A DNA stretch of 64,000 nucleotides from Glandiceps talaboti. Taxonomy: Eukaryota; Hemichordata; Enteropneusta; Spengelidae. Numbering within the stretch: the stretch's first letter is position 1; each line of letters begins with the position of its first letter. Made by a program: the position numbers and the translations under genes. The stretch lies in the NCBI RefSeq assembly GCF_964340395.1, contig NC_135550.1, forward strand, positions 21,725,676 through 21,789,675. Reading direction: 5' to 3'. Positions 51,801-62,803 of the stretch are shown here, piece by piece. The notes beneath the pieces were generated by a model. It saw nothing but the letters and a program-made list of their open reading frames with translations, searched no databases and was not told the origin of the DNA.

Positions 51801-54800
51801 ATCAGGTGATAGTGCAGGTAAAGGCGGTGTGTGTGACCTTGAGGAGCTCTCACTTGGTGTATAGTTCAATTCCAGATCAATTCTCCCTTCATTGGTAGGA
51901 TTGTTTCTTTCATTTAATGGTATTGATTGACCGGCGCCATGATTCCGTGGTGTTTTGATCGATGATGGCAATTTGGCAAGAAATGACATTTGTGTATGAG
52001 CTGAGGTCATGGAGTCAGTGATACTGTTATATGACAAGGTAGAATAATTGGAGTCCTGAGATGCAAGTCTGTTCATAGGAAGGGCATTTTGTGTTGGGGC
52101 AGGGCGTTGATGTTGTACTCTCTCACGTTCCAAATCATGTTGATACTGTTCCATTCTTCTGTGGTCTTGTTCATAACCTCTTTTTTGTGTAGAATGCACA
52201 TGATTCAGAATGTTTGTATTTTTCGCAGAATGAGTTTCATTTTGTCTACTAAGATCACCATCTTGTCCTCTGGGACCTGACAGATTATTTTCTGACCTTT
52301 GAAATTGCCTTGTTGGGCTGGCTCTATAGTCTTGTGGTTGCCTAACTGGACTAGAGTCCCTAAAATGCTGGCTTGGGTCTCTCTGGTGAGAATCCCTAAC
52401 TGGACTAGTTTCTCTTGGGCGTGAATGCCTAATTGGACTGGAGTCTCTTTGGTGTGATTGCCTAACTGGACTAGAGTGTCTTTGGTAAGAATGCCTAACT
52501 GGACTAGAATCTCTTAGGTGTGATTGCCGAACTGGACTTGAGTCTCTTGGGTGTGATTGCCTAACAGGACTAGAATCTCTTTGGTAGTGCCTGGTTGGAC
52601 TTGCATCTCTTTGGGAAGCTGATGGTGGGGCATTCCTCCAATCAGGTTGGGCACCTGGATGTCTGTGAATATGTTCAAAGTATGTCGGAGGATGTCTTTG
52701 GGTACTAGTATTTCTTGGATATGGTGGTGTCTGTAAGAACAGTATAGAAATGCTTTCATGAATGTAATGTAATGTTGGTCATTACATGATAAAATCCCAT
52801 GATTCTGAAAAGAACATTGAAATCATAAAAATTATTTACCTGACTAGCTGCACCACTCTACATCATATAACAAGTGGCAATGAAATCATAAAATTATTTA
52901 CCTGACTTGCTGCACCACTGTACATCATTTTACAGGTAACAATGATATCATAAAATTATTTACCCGACTAGCTGCACCACTGTACATCATATAACAAGTG
53001 GCAATGAAATCATAAAATTATTTACCTGACTATCTGCACCACTGTACATCATTTTACAGGTAACAATGATATCATAAAATTATTTACCTGACTAGCTGCA
53101 CCACTGTACATCATATTACAGGCTTCTCGTAAATTGTCTGTGCTACTACCAGCTGGCATTCTGGTCTGGAGACGACTACAAATATATAATGAAAACAGGT
53201 GATAATTTAATGCTGGGAAATGGATTGGATTGAAAATATGTATTACAATAACTTCTCATTATGGATCAACTCAGTATAATATATTTCAATATCAAATTTA
53301 TATGATTGATTCCAGTAACTGGTCCTCTTAAGAATTTAGTTTTAAAGGTGAGGGGAATTTTTATGACAAAAGTTTAGGGACAGTATGTTGTTACAAATCA
53401 AGCAGCTTTGATGGTGAAAATGTATATAAGTAACAAAAGATATATAAATGAGAATGATAGATATATGATATATTTCTGGACCAGGAAGTGCAGGAATTAG
53501 TTGAAAAGACAAAATATATTGATTGTTTGCCACAGAGGGCGCAATTTATATTTTACAGCATCTTGTGGTATTATGTTTCTCATGTATTACTTTTGACATC
53601 AGTTTGTTGTTCTGCATTTACCTTGTTGGCTCAGAGCTGCTTGTAGTCGAAGTACTGGGAGTTTTTGCATGATTGTAGTTCATAACTTGTTGAGATGTTC
53701 CAGCATTTAAATCATTTTGTCTGGGAGAGGCTGGTGTATTTTGCTTTGGTCTCTCCAGTAAAGTCTGCCCACGAGGACCGTCCTTCTTTTCACCTACGTG
53801 TGATGGCTGCATCAGAGAAGATAACAAGAAACATACATCATACATACATGTGACTTCATTAAATTTTGAAACAAATTCAGCAGAATCAAAATAGAGACAA
53901 AGTACTTTTACATTTTTTTTTTGAAACATGGAGTAAACTCCACAATATACATAAGATTGTGGCCACTACAGCATCATTCTGTGTATCTTCTGATGACAAT
54001 GCAGCCCAGGACCTAAGATTATGGCAAATAAAGCACAATTCTATATATCTGTTGATGACAAGAGGATCTGACAAGTTCATGTTTTCCTTTCTACTCAGGT
54101 ACAAAGACAAACAGAATGCGATAAATATTAACACAAACATATCTTTGAAATGACAAATATAGTTTGGCAATATCAAGATCGTCTAATTTTTATCTCTAAA
54201 CTGAACAACCCATGTACCACAGGTTTCAATTGGTGTTGTTAGACATTGTATCAGTTTTTGACTTCAACTCAAATATTTCTGTCAGTATATCAAAGGTGAA
54301 AACCATGCAGTTTAGACAAAAGTTATCAGTCAGGCTTTTTAAGAAAATGTGAAGATTGCAGTGTGTCTTAAACCATGCAAGTTGTGGATTAACAAAGTAG
54401 TGATTCATACAATATCTGAACAAAAGTTCAAGTGATAACAGACATAATAATCCCAAACTTTATACATATATCTTCCGGGAGATGTTCAGATAATTTATGA
54501 TTTACTGTTTTTGTTTTTTTTAAATCTACAATGCTGGCAGAAGCCAAGAATCTGGAAGGAAATTATCATTCACACATCTTGAAAAGTGGAAACCAAACAC
54601 TCTACACTGAACCCTAATGATTAATGATATGAATTCTCTCATTTTTGACATTAACAATGAAACTGACATGAAAGCTGTAGATTTATGTTTTGAAAATGAA
54701 ATGGACAACATGATTTGTAACCATACCACATAGGATGAGCCATAATCATTCCATTCTCCACTGTAAACATTGTATTTCACAGTGCCATCAAACATGGCCT

Positions 54801-57800
54801 GTACTCTCCTATCATCGTCATCATCACCGTATCGTACCGGCGTTCTACGTGATGGTGGTGGCGGTGGTTGGATTAATTCACCATCAATGTAATCCTAAGT
54901 GCAGGAAATGAACATGCATTTGACATGATAATGACAGCATGCTGCAAAGTGATTATTACATCACTGATATTGAGAAAGTGAGTGAAGAGTCTGACATGGT
55001 ATGTTATTAATATCAAACAGTGTCTGATGGTGGCATGCAAAAATTAGTTTTTTTATGTTATCATTTCACACAACAAATTAATTATTGTGACAAGTAGTTG
55101 AAATGGACAATATTGTAGCCAATATGACAAGATGAAATAAATGAAAAGCATTCAAATATTTAATATATGTATAGATTCAATCAAATCAGTGGACTCTGTG
55201 AATGAAAATCTGATTGGTCAATTTAGGCCAAGCACTTGTATGTCAACCAATAAGTTTACTCTACGCATTTTGTACAACAAGGGTGATTTGTTGGCTTGGA
55301 AAAAAGTCAGATATGACCTTTGACCTGTATGTCTTACCTGAGGGCCCTGCTGTGCTAAACCACCTAGATTAGGACTGTCTAGCAATGTCTTTAATCTCTC
55401 CTCAACAGTCAGTGACACAGTATCTCGCACTGCTGGAATCTGTCACAGACAACAAATTAACAGTTCAAATATAATTTTTATTCTATCTTTCATTTCTTGT
55501 AACCTCTCACACCCATCCCCTCATCCCTTAGATCACTGATCCATCATTATTAGCCTGTTTGATGTGTGACTTACAATAATTTATTGTTCTCTAACTATTT
55601 GAATTCTCTAACTTGTCAGTTTGAAAATATCCACCTGATAATGTAACTTATACAATGCATGCATGTAAATTATAATCGTCAAGAGCATTTTTGTTAAAGC
55701 AGTGAGCAGAACAATCCAGCAAAGCTGTGAAGGGAGTATGTTATTATTTTACCATGTGACAAACGATGGCTGAACATGCAACAGAAATGAAATGAAATGA
55801 AATTTCATATCAACCCCCCCCCCCCAACCCTTTCTACTGTCCAACTTTTCACTTACAGTTCCTATGTGATGTTGTACTTACATTAGGTGTACTTGTAGAC
55901 CAGGCAGTAGGAGGTGATTTGTCAGGTTGTGGGCCAACTGTACTAGATGTTGTACGTATCAGCTGCTGACGACGTTGGTCTGCACCGTGTTGTTCAACTT
56001 TTCTTTTGTCTAACTGGGTTGTAGACTACAAAATACAATTATCAATAAAACATCATGTATAAATTCCATGTGATGGCTACTCTGTAAATCATTGTACATC
56101 TATCTTTTTCACTGAATCAAACAAAGGGATGAATGATTCAGAACAATTTAAGCATGTCTCACCCCCCCCCCCCCCTTTACTTATCATCGTTCACTCAACC
56201 TAAAACAATCTTGTCCCATTCTGTTATCTGGCCTTAATTGGTTATCAATTCATAGAAGGTTCACCTTGTTTACTTAATCACTACAGGCTTCCATCCTCTG
56301 AGTGATTGAAAAATATGTTGTATTAAAGACAGAGCTGTGATATTCAGTTTTTTGTTGTATGATATATGAACTGTAGCTAAGCTTGTAAATCTGCTGCAAT
56401 TCTCTACATTTTGGTAATACTGTAACAAGAAAATTTAATAACTTTGTTACATTTTAAGACATTTTTAATGTTGAAATCATCTCATTTTTTCCTGCACTGC
56501 ATTGTATGTACAAGTATCTATGGTACTCTGTGAGTTTACATGATTGGCTTACCATTATATTATCAGTGGGAGGTGATTGGTTGTTTTCAGGATGAGGTGC
56601 AGCCATGGTACCCGGTAAGAACGCTGTACTGTAACCACCACTATCTTTTAACACTCTTTGAGTGTAACCATCCTCTGTTCCACAAAGAATACAAAACAAT
56701 TGACATATCAATATCAACAACTTGAATAATCTTTCCTTTTCTTTCACATATTACGAAACTATTCTGAGGTAATCTCACCCATGCAATGGCCTTATACATT
56801 GATAGTGACACTTTTACTTGGTATACTCATAATTAGCGTGTGATTTTGTGTTTTATTTTTTGCAATTATGTAATTCAATCATATTTGGGTTTGAAGATGC
56901 CTTCATCTAGAATTGTTCATATTCATGTACATCCATGCATTGCCAGTACTGTAATTTTATTAATATTTCCATAAATGAATAATTTTATCTGAGTAGCACA
57001 GACTTGGCAGTGGAAAACAGAGCAGTAGCTAGACACTCTACAGCAGATTGGTGAGATCGATACAAAGGCAATGAGAATGTGCCATTGTAGAACTGATTTA
57101 ACCCCCCCCACACACACACACACCCTCTACCCCCTCTACTAAATAGTTTCTACCATACCTATTAGTGGTATTAAAGAACACAAATGACTGACAACAATTT
57201 TTTGTCACATAGATCCAACCAACCATTATTTTCCTGTTGTTAACCTGGGTGAAATGTCCTAGTTCTACCCTAGGTTCTCGAGAATTCACCTTTCTCATCA
57301 CTTGGATAATAAGGAATTTAATTTTCTGAGTAGCAACATGGTCAATGGTTACCCTTGGTAGCAGTCAAGCAGTTACCAAAGGTCAAAAGGTCAACACAGG
57401 TCAAAGTTCATGGTGAACTTACCTAGATTGTCTTGACTGTTTTCATTACCATTGAACTCAGTTTTAACCTGAAGAAAAACAAAGAAACAATGAATTTTAC
57501 TTTCTGCACACATTTTGTCACGTATGTACCAGCAATTTAAAATGTCTGGATGACTTGAACAATGGAGAAATGTCGGTGAATAAATCCTTGTTTGTCAACA
57601 ATACGACAAACAGTCTGTCAACTGACAACTTAAAAATTCAATAACAAGTATGGAAACCAAACTTATAAGTGGTTGCTATGACACACAAGCTTAGGAGTGT
57701 AGCCTACCGAGGCAAAACAATTTCAATTTGTACGACTCTAGATATATTTCAGATTCCACAGTAAACAGAAATACTCATCTCTTCTCTAGCCTACAATCCA

Positions 57801-58877
57801 GTCTTGCAGGGATTTTGCTCTTGTTTTTCCCCTACCATGCCTGGCATTTCACTAGCAGCTGTTTATTCAAACTTAGTATAGATTAGGATTTCCCACAGCA
57901 ATGTTCAAGCCCCAATTGAATATGGTAATTATGTTTACATCATACAGTTCAACCCTCTGAGTTGGTTCTAATCCTGAGGTGACACCTATAACTGACGTCA
58001 CCTCACAGTGGGAAAAAATTAAAACCCCAAAAGAATCTGTGCCCGATTTCTGGCCGAAGTCTCATTAAGATAATCGGCTGCTAGCACAATGCCTGGAGGT
58101 GAGGTAAGGGAAAAATGAGCAAAATTATACTCATAAGACTGAATTCTAGACCATCCTTGCAGTGTATAATCTTTCCATCCTTATCTCATATACATTTGCA
58201 TGGAAAGTATGTAGTCTAGTAATACATTGAAATTGTATGGTTAGATAATTATTGTAAGAAAATAAGTCTTTGACTTACCTCAAATTTGTCCCTTATCACA
58301 CTTAAAATATTTAAAATTGTCTTCAAATTTCCATCTGCTAAACCTGTTGAACAAAAATAATAAATAATTATCAAAACTATTGTCACTTTAATAGTGTACA
58401 TGTATGAATTCATACACACAGCAACAATGAAGTCAACCATGACTTACCTTCAATAGTGATATCATACATACAAACATACACTTATCTTCAACAGCGATAC
58501 CATAAACACTTACCTTCTACAGTGATACCATACAAACATACACTTACCTTCAAAAGTGATACCATACAAACATACACTTACCTTCAACAGTGATACCATA
58601 CAAACATACACTTACCTTCAAAAGTGATACCATACAAACATACACTTACCTTCAACAGTGATACCATACAAACATACACTTACCTTCAAAAGTGATACCA
58701 TACAAACATACACTTACCTTCAACAGTGATACCATACAAATGTACACTTACCTTCAACAGTGATACCATACAAACGTACACCTTTAGCATCTAAGAATTG
58801 TAAACACTTCTGGAGATTCTCTGCTTTCTGAGCCCGGATTATTGGTCGACTTTGCACACCTGGTATTTTTTCATTTG
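48819..58877 (-). CDS. CH-domain / Ser-Pro repeat / coiled-coil / SAM-domain protein, 5' end missing (14 exons seen)
   Basis: Coding exons in transcript order: 58877-58752, 58343-58279, 57468-57423, 56674-56553, 56025-55882, 55439-55338, 54894-54727, 53806-53622, 53175-53088, 52730-51488, 50701-50462, 49956-49668, 49333-49276, 48959-48819. All phases agree; 3017 nt, about 1005 residues. The first two exons encode the second half of a calponin-homology domain resembling neuron navigators (N-E-K-I-P-G, N-L-Q-K-C-L-Q-F-L, G-N-L-K-T-I-L). A long disordered Ser/Pro/Arg/Gln-rich region follows, with 12-residue S-S-P-V-R-Q-S-H repeats and many S-P/T-P sites. The 49956-49668 exon ends in a coiled coil (L-S-S-E-L-R-S-Q-N-S-L to L-K-R-E-V-Q-H-L). 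The C-terminus is a SAM domain (L-L-A-I-F-L-K-Q-L-G-Y, L-G-I-P-T-G-P-R-L-R-I). A cytoskeletal scaffold is inferred. I do not recognise the gene, and navigator proteins end in an AAA domain, not SAM. Confidence 0.85.
52340..52600 (-). repeat. Coding minisatellite, 36-bp units encoding 12-residue S-S-P-V-R repeats
   Basis: Within the largest exon of the CH-SAM gene. About eight units read R-D-S-S-P-V-R-Q-S-H-Q or close variants; SSPVR is the most constant part. All units keep the frame. Confidence 0.9.
52829..53100 (-). repeat. Tandem array of about five 62-bp units, each with an exon end and 5' splice site
   Basis: The last bases of the exon 53175-53088 plus its donor (GCAGCTAGTCAG|GTAAAT) recur four more times downstream in the intron, with period about 62 bp. 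Units 1 and 3 share ATAACAAGTGGCAATG, units 2 and 4 share TTTTACAGGTAACAATG (plus-strand reading), so a dimer of about 124 bp was itself duplicated. Confidence 0.92.
58444..58760 (-). repeat. Tandem array of 34-bp units, each carrying a consensus 5' splice site
   Basis: Eight units in exact 34-bp register start (plus reading CACTTACC) at 58507, 58541, 58575, 58609, 58643, 58677, 58711 and 58745, with two degenerate ones at about 58444 and 58480. The unit at 58745 contains the real exon end and donor (GTTGAAG|GTAAGTG) of the CH exon 58877-58752; the others lie downstream in the intron. Neighbouring units alternate CAACAG and CAAAAG. Confidence 0.95.
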
Positions 58878-59011
58878 CTGAAAGATAGTAAATAATAAAT
58901 TAATATTAGTACTACATTCATGACAATAGGTGTCTGATGACACATTTTACATGAAGCTGTGATGTAAAACAGGTGTGATAGGATTTATCCATATAAGCTT
59001 GTACTTACAGT

Positions 59012-59107
59012 CAGTCACTGAGTCATTCATTTAGCAAGTCAGTCAGTCACCGAGTCATTCATTAAGCCAGTCAGTCAGTAATTAAGTCATTTAACAAGGA
59101 AGCCAGC

Positions 59108-59154
<47 letters not shown>

Positions 59155-59308
59155 TCAGTCATAAGCAAGCAAGTTAGTCTGTCAGTAAGTCACTTTTGTC
59201 ACTCAACAAAATAGCTGACAAGACAGCCTGCACCAGTCAGTCAGTCAGTCAGTGCCTGCACCAGTCAGTCAGTCAGTCAGTCAGTCAGTCAGTCAGTCAG
59301 TCAGTCTA
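59012..59308. repeat. (CAGT)n/(CCAG)n compound microsatellite
   Basis: Degenerate CAGT repeats with an embedded CCAG block (59106-59150) and near-perfect CAGT at about 59260-59306. Confidence 0.9.
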
Positions 59309-60335
59309 TCAGCAAGCTAATATGACAATCAGTTAGTACAGAGAGTGTCAGTCACTCTGTACTTGGAGTTATTCACAAAGCACCAGTTATCAAAACGCAG
59401 GTTCCCCATCAAAATTATATTATAGTAACTACAATCTATATACAATTTTTATCAGATTTCCTTCTTCTGTTAACAGGGTTCTCAAACATTACCAACAAGT
59501 TGAACAATACCAGTGTTAAACTAAAATCTGACAACATTCCATTTCAATGATTTGTACTGGATGAATCTGGTTACCGACTACACATGTTTTGCTATCATTT
59601 AGTTGAGATTGACTCAACTAAAAAGACTGAATGTCACTTTCCTATATTTCAGTGCTTAGTTGAAAACCTGCACCATACATGACTATAAACATACCCAAAT
59701 CAACTCTACATTACCAACCTCTCTGATAGAATGACGTAATAATCTTGCAATGTTTGCACCATACCATTTGTATGTTGAAACATTCCAAAGCTTGTTAGAG
59801 TTGGTGCTTTCCCTTTCTGAAAGCGATTCACTACATAATGGCCCTAACTGACTGGGACAACACAAAGAGTCTGTTATGTAACAAAATAATGGGCTTTTTT
59901 CTACTTACACCTGAAATGTTGGACAACTCACAAAAAAGTTACTGAAAGATTTGAGTACACATGTGTGTGAACAATTTTCAGCTTAGTTGTAAATCCTCTC
60001 TGCCATGTAATCTGTATGAGATTACCCTTATACTCTTTATCAACTTATAGAAACACACAATCATTTCCACACCCATGTTTCAGTCTGACAGAATCCCTGA
60101 GGCAAAGATTTTAACACTCCTTAGTTAGTCTAGTAGAATTAGTAACAAGTAAGAGTGTGAGATTAGGTTTACTGATACCACACACAAAATTCAACTTTGT
60201 ACCGTTCCTTCCTAACGCCATGATACTTTACTTTCAGCCACAGGATAATTCTGATCTGATTTTTTTTGGAGTGTGCATAGCAACAAGAGAAAACAAATTG
60301 CTACAGAAAATTTCATGTTCATGTTCATGTTAAAT

Positions 60336-60367
60336 CATAGACCCTCCACGTTGGTGGAGGGTCTATG
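60336..60367. mobile_element. 32-bp palindromic micro-insertion with 7-bp TSD, copy 2
   Basis: A perfect palindrome apart from the central bases: CATAGACCCTCCAC, then GTTG, then GTGGAGGGTCTATG. Flanks GTTAAAT (60329-60335) and GTTAAAT (60368-60374) are identical. It equals the element at 11032-11067 with the central CAAC deleted. Confidence 0.78.
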
Positions 60368-61020
60368 GTTAAATACAGGAATGGTACATTTCATTTTTCA
60401 CAGAAGTTTCACAAACTTGATATAAAAGGGATACATATACATTATGCACTTGCAAGGTGGTTCTGCTGAAGTCTCTATACAATTCATGAGCTACGAACAC
60501 AGAAAAAGTGAAGAATTTCCCATTTCTTAAATGCTTTATGTAAAATGTCTTTGCAACTGAGGAATACACATTTGTATATTATGTATTACTTTATATGAAG
60601 TCGGCTGTAACAAATAATGATACAATCACTATTTGGTAGCATTCTGAAGGCAAGATGACATAATGTCACACTTTTATCAAGAGTGGAAAAGGCTTGTTCC
60701 CAAAGACTAAAGTGAAATTGACACAGGCTTCAAAAGTACCCCTTTTCACATTTTTGGTAACATGGTAAAAGTACAAACTAAACATGTTTGCAAACAGCCT
60801 CCAGAAAGAACAAAAGGCAGAAACTAATATTGTTATAAAAGACGAACAAACAAACACATACATTCTTCCCAAGTAACATGCATGATCCTTATTAGTATTT
60901 ATCAAGGGTGGCAGTGAACACAGTCTCAAGTCTTTTCCCATGCTTTCCAAGGCATCCATCCGACAATATAGTTAGGACTCATAAGAGTTGCAAGTTTACC
61001 TAATTCCTAGACCTGTTAGA

Positions 61021-61155
61021 CTGTTCACTGTGCTGTTATAAATGTTAGCTGTTGTACCTCCTAGCCCTTGTATCCTCGTATTGCATCGCATTTGGATACA
61101 AGGGCTAGAAGAAGGTATGGCAGCTAACTGTGTAAGACAACAGCACAGTGAACAG
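61021..61155. mobile_element. 135-bp palindromic element or hairpin
   Basis: Outer arms CTGTTCACTGTGCTGTT (61021-61037) and its inverse (61139-61155); inner arms CTAGCCCTTGTATCC (61061-61075) and its inverse (61094-61108), with an imperfectly paired segment between. Probably a small MITE; no clear target duplication was seen. Confidence 0.75.
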
Positions 61156-62782
61156 GTTATATGCCTGTGAACTGGGTCCTAATCCCACACTGCTCCTACA
61201 TACAGGCAAAAGTACTGTTTTAGATTTAAATAATATCAATCAAAGGAAGATCATATATTGAAAATAAACAGACAAAATACCTTCAAGTTCACCCTATGGT
61301 TTTTGTTGGACTTTGCTGGACAAATATTGAATACTCGATCTGAAAGTGTGCTTTGTGTCAAGAACGCAGAGAGAACACAAATTACAATGTAAGTGATAAG
61401 GTTGAACAGTCTTCATAACAGACTTGATCAACAATTACATTAACCCATATATTCCCACCTACAAAGACTTGTTAGTCTGCATTTAACAAACTCTTTTATA
61501 GTGTTTGAACTCCCCATAGGGTTGTAACAATGGTATGCAGATAATTTCACTAAAGCATTGACAAACATGAAAACTATCAACATGGCACCTAATTAGTGAC
61601 TAACAAAATCATTACCAGTAGACTGTTATGCAAATAACATGCATTGTTTTAATGATTGGTGTTGGTTTTTGTAACTACAATTGATTTTTGTCGTCTTTTG
61701 TCAGATATAGGATTACAAATGAAATTCTGTTGGTATAATTAGTGCTCTTTCTATACACAGTTTACATACACACCCGATCCATGCATAATAGAATACTGAC
61801 CAGTCTAAATATAGCAATGGAATCTTTCCAACGAGTTGAATAAATCAAATGAATGGTAACCCTACTTACTACCACTAGAATCACCAAGACTTTGCCACAA
61901 TTATACACACAACTTGTTTACTTTATAATCTAAGCAGTTATGATTTCAATAACCAATATGCAGAGACATTGTTGACTGACTTTAATTGAATTGTCAACAC
62001 TAGGCAGATTTGATACAAAATTTTATTGCCAAGTAACAAAAAGCAGCTACTATAAATATGTTTATTTTGGCAGAATATGAAAAAATTTGGTGGAATAGCA
62101 ATTTAGGATATGTCAGACACACTTTAATTTGCTGGACAGAGTAAGGAGAAAGTAGACACTACTTGTAAATAATTCATCTGGTCTACCTGCTGTATTCACT
62201 GTTGTTGACAATTCACAACGTACAGACATATGACAACTCATATGTTAGCGGGCTTTATTTCTGTGGAAAAACTTTTGTGCATACTAGTATTCAGTTAAAA
62301 TAAATCAAGTGCCAAAAAACATACGACTACAATATTTGTATGAGTTTAGTGGGTGTCAAGTTTTGCCTTCCCCAAACTACAATCATGTATCTGTATAAAG
62401 GATTTATGTCTGGGTGGTGATTTCTAGAGAGTCAACTGTCAAGATTTGTGAAAAGGACAATAAAGAATGCAAAGCAACGTTTGACAACAACTACTAGAGT
62501 ATGAATTCTACAACAAATGTTTGATATTGGTGCTGTAAATCAATGGTGTCATGAGAAGTTGTTCTTCCGTTCATAGTAAAACATTTCCATTGTAGTGGGT
62601 TGGCCTATACACAATACACCCACTAAAACGAGTGGAAGTATGAACTGACTACTGTTGTGTCTATAGAGACCTTAGACCTTGGCAGTCTCCTCAGTATTGT
62701 TTCCAAAGACCTTAGTGGAGGTCTTCCCTAGCATTGTCTACACACACCTTGAATGAGGAGATTCTGCCCAACCCACTAATGC

Positions 62783-62803
62783 CCCCCCCCCCCCCCCCCC
62801 CCC
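62783..62803. repeat. Poly-C tract
   Basis: About 20 consecutive C. Similar shorter C or G runs occur across the window (for example 849, 5931, 12606, 21956, 31861, 44173, 55815, 56161). Confidence 0.9.

Noticed and set aside
58444-58760. CRISPR-like regular array with 34-bp period
   Set aside because: Units are directly contiguous without unique spacers and overlap a eukaryotic exon border; it is a minisatellite.
59683-59865. Minus-strand ORF considered as the missing N-terminal CH exon
   Set aside because: Lacks the CH pattern expected before N-E-K-I-P and has no donor in the required phase 1.
62594-62778. Inverted AGTGGGTTGG / CCAACCCACT pair as a MITE
   Set aside because: Arms are only about 11 bp with one mismatch or indel and no TSD; too weak to list as an element.
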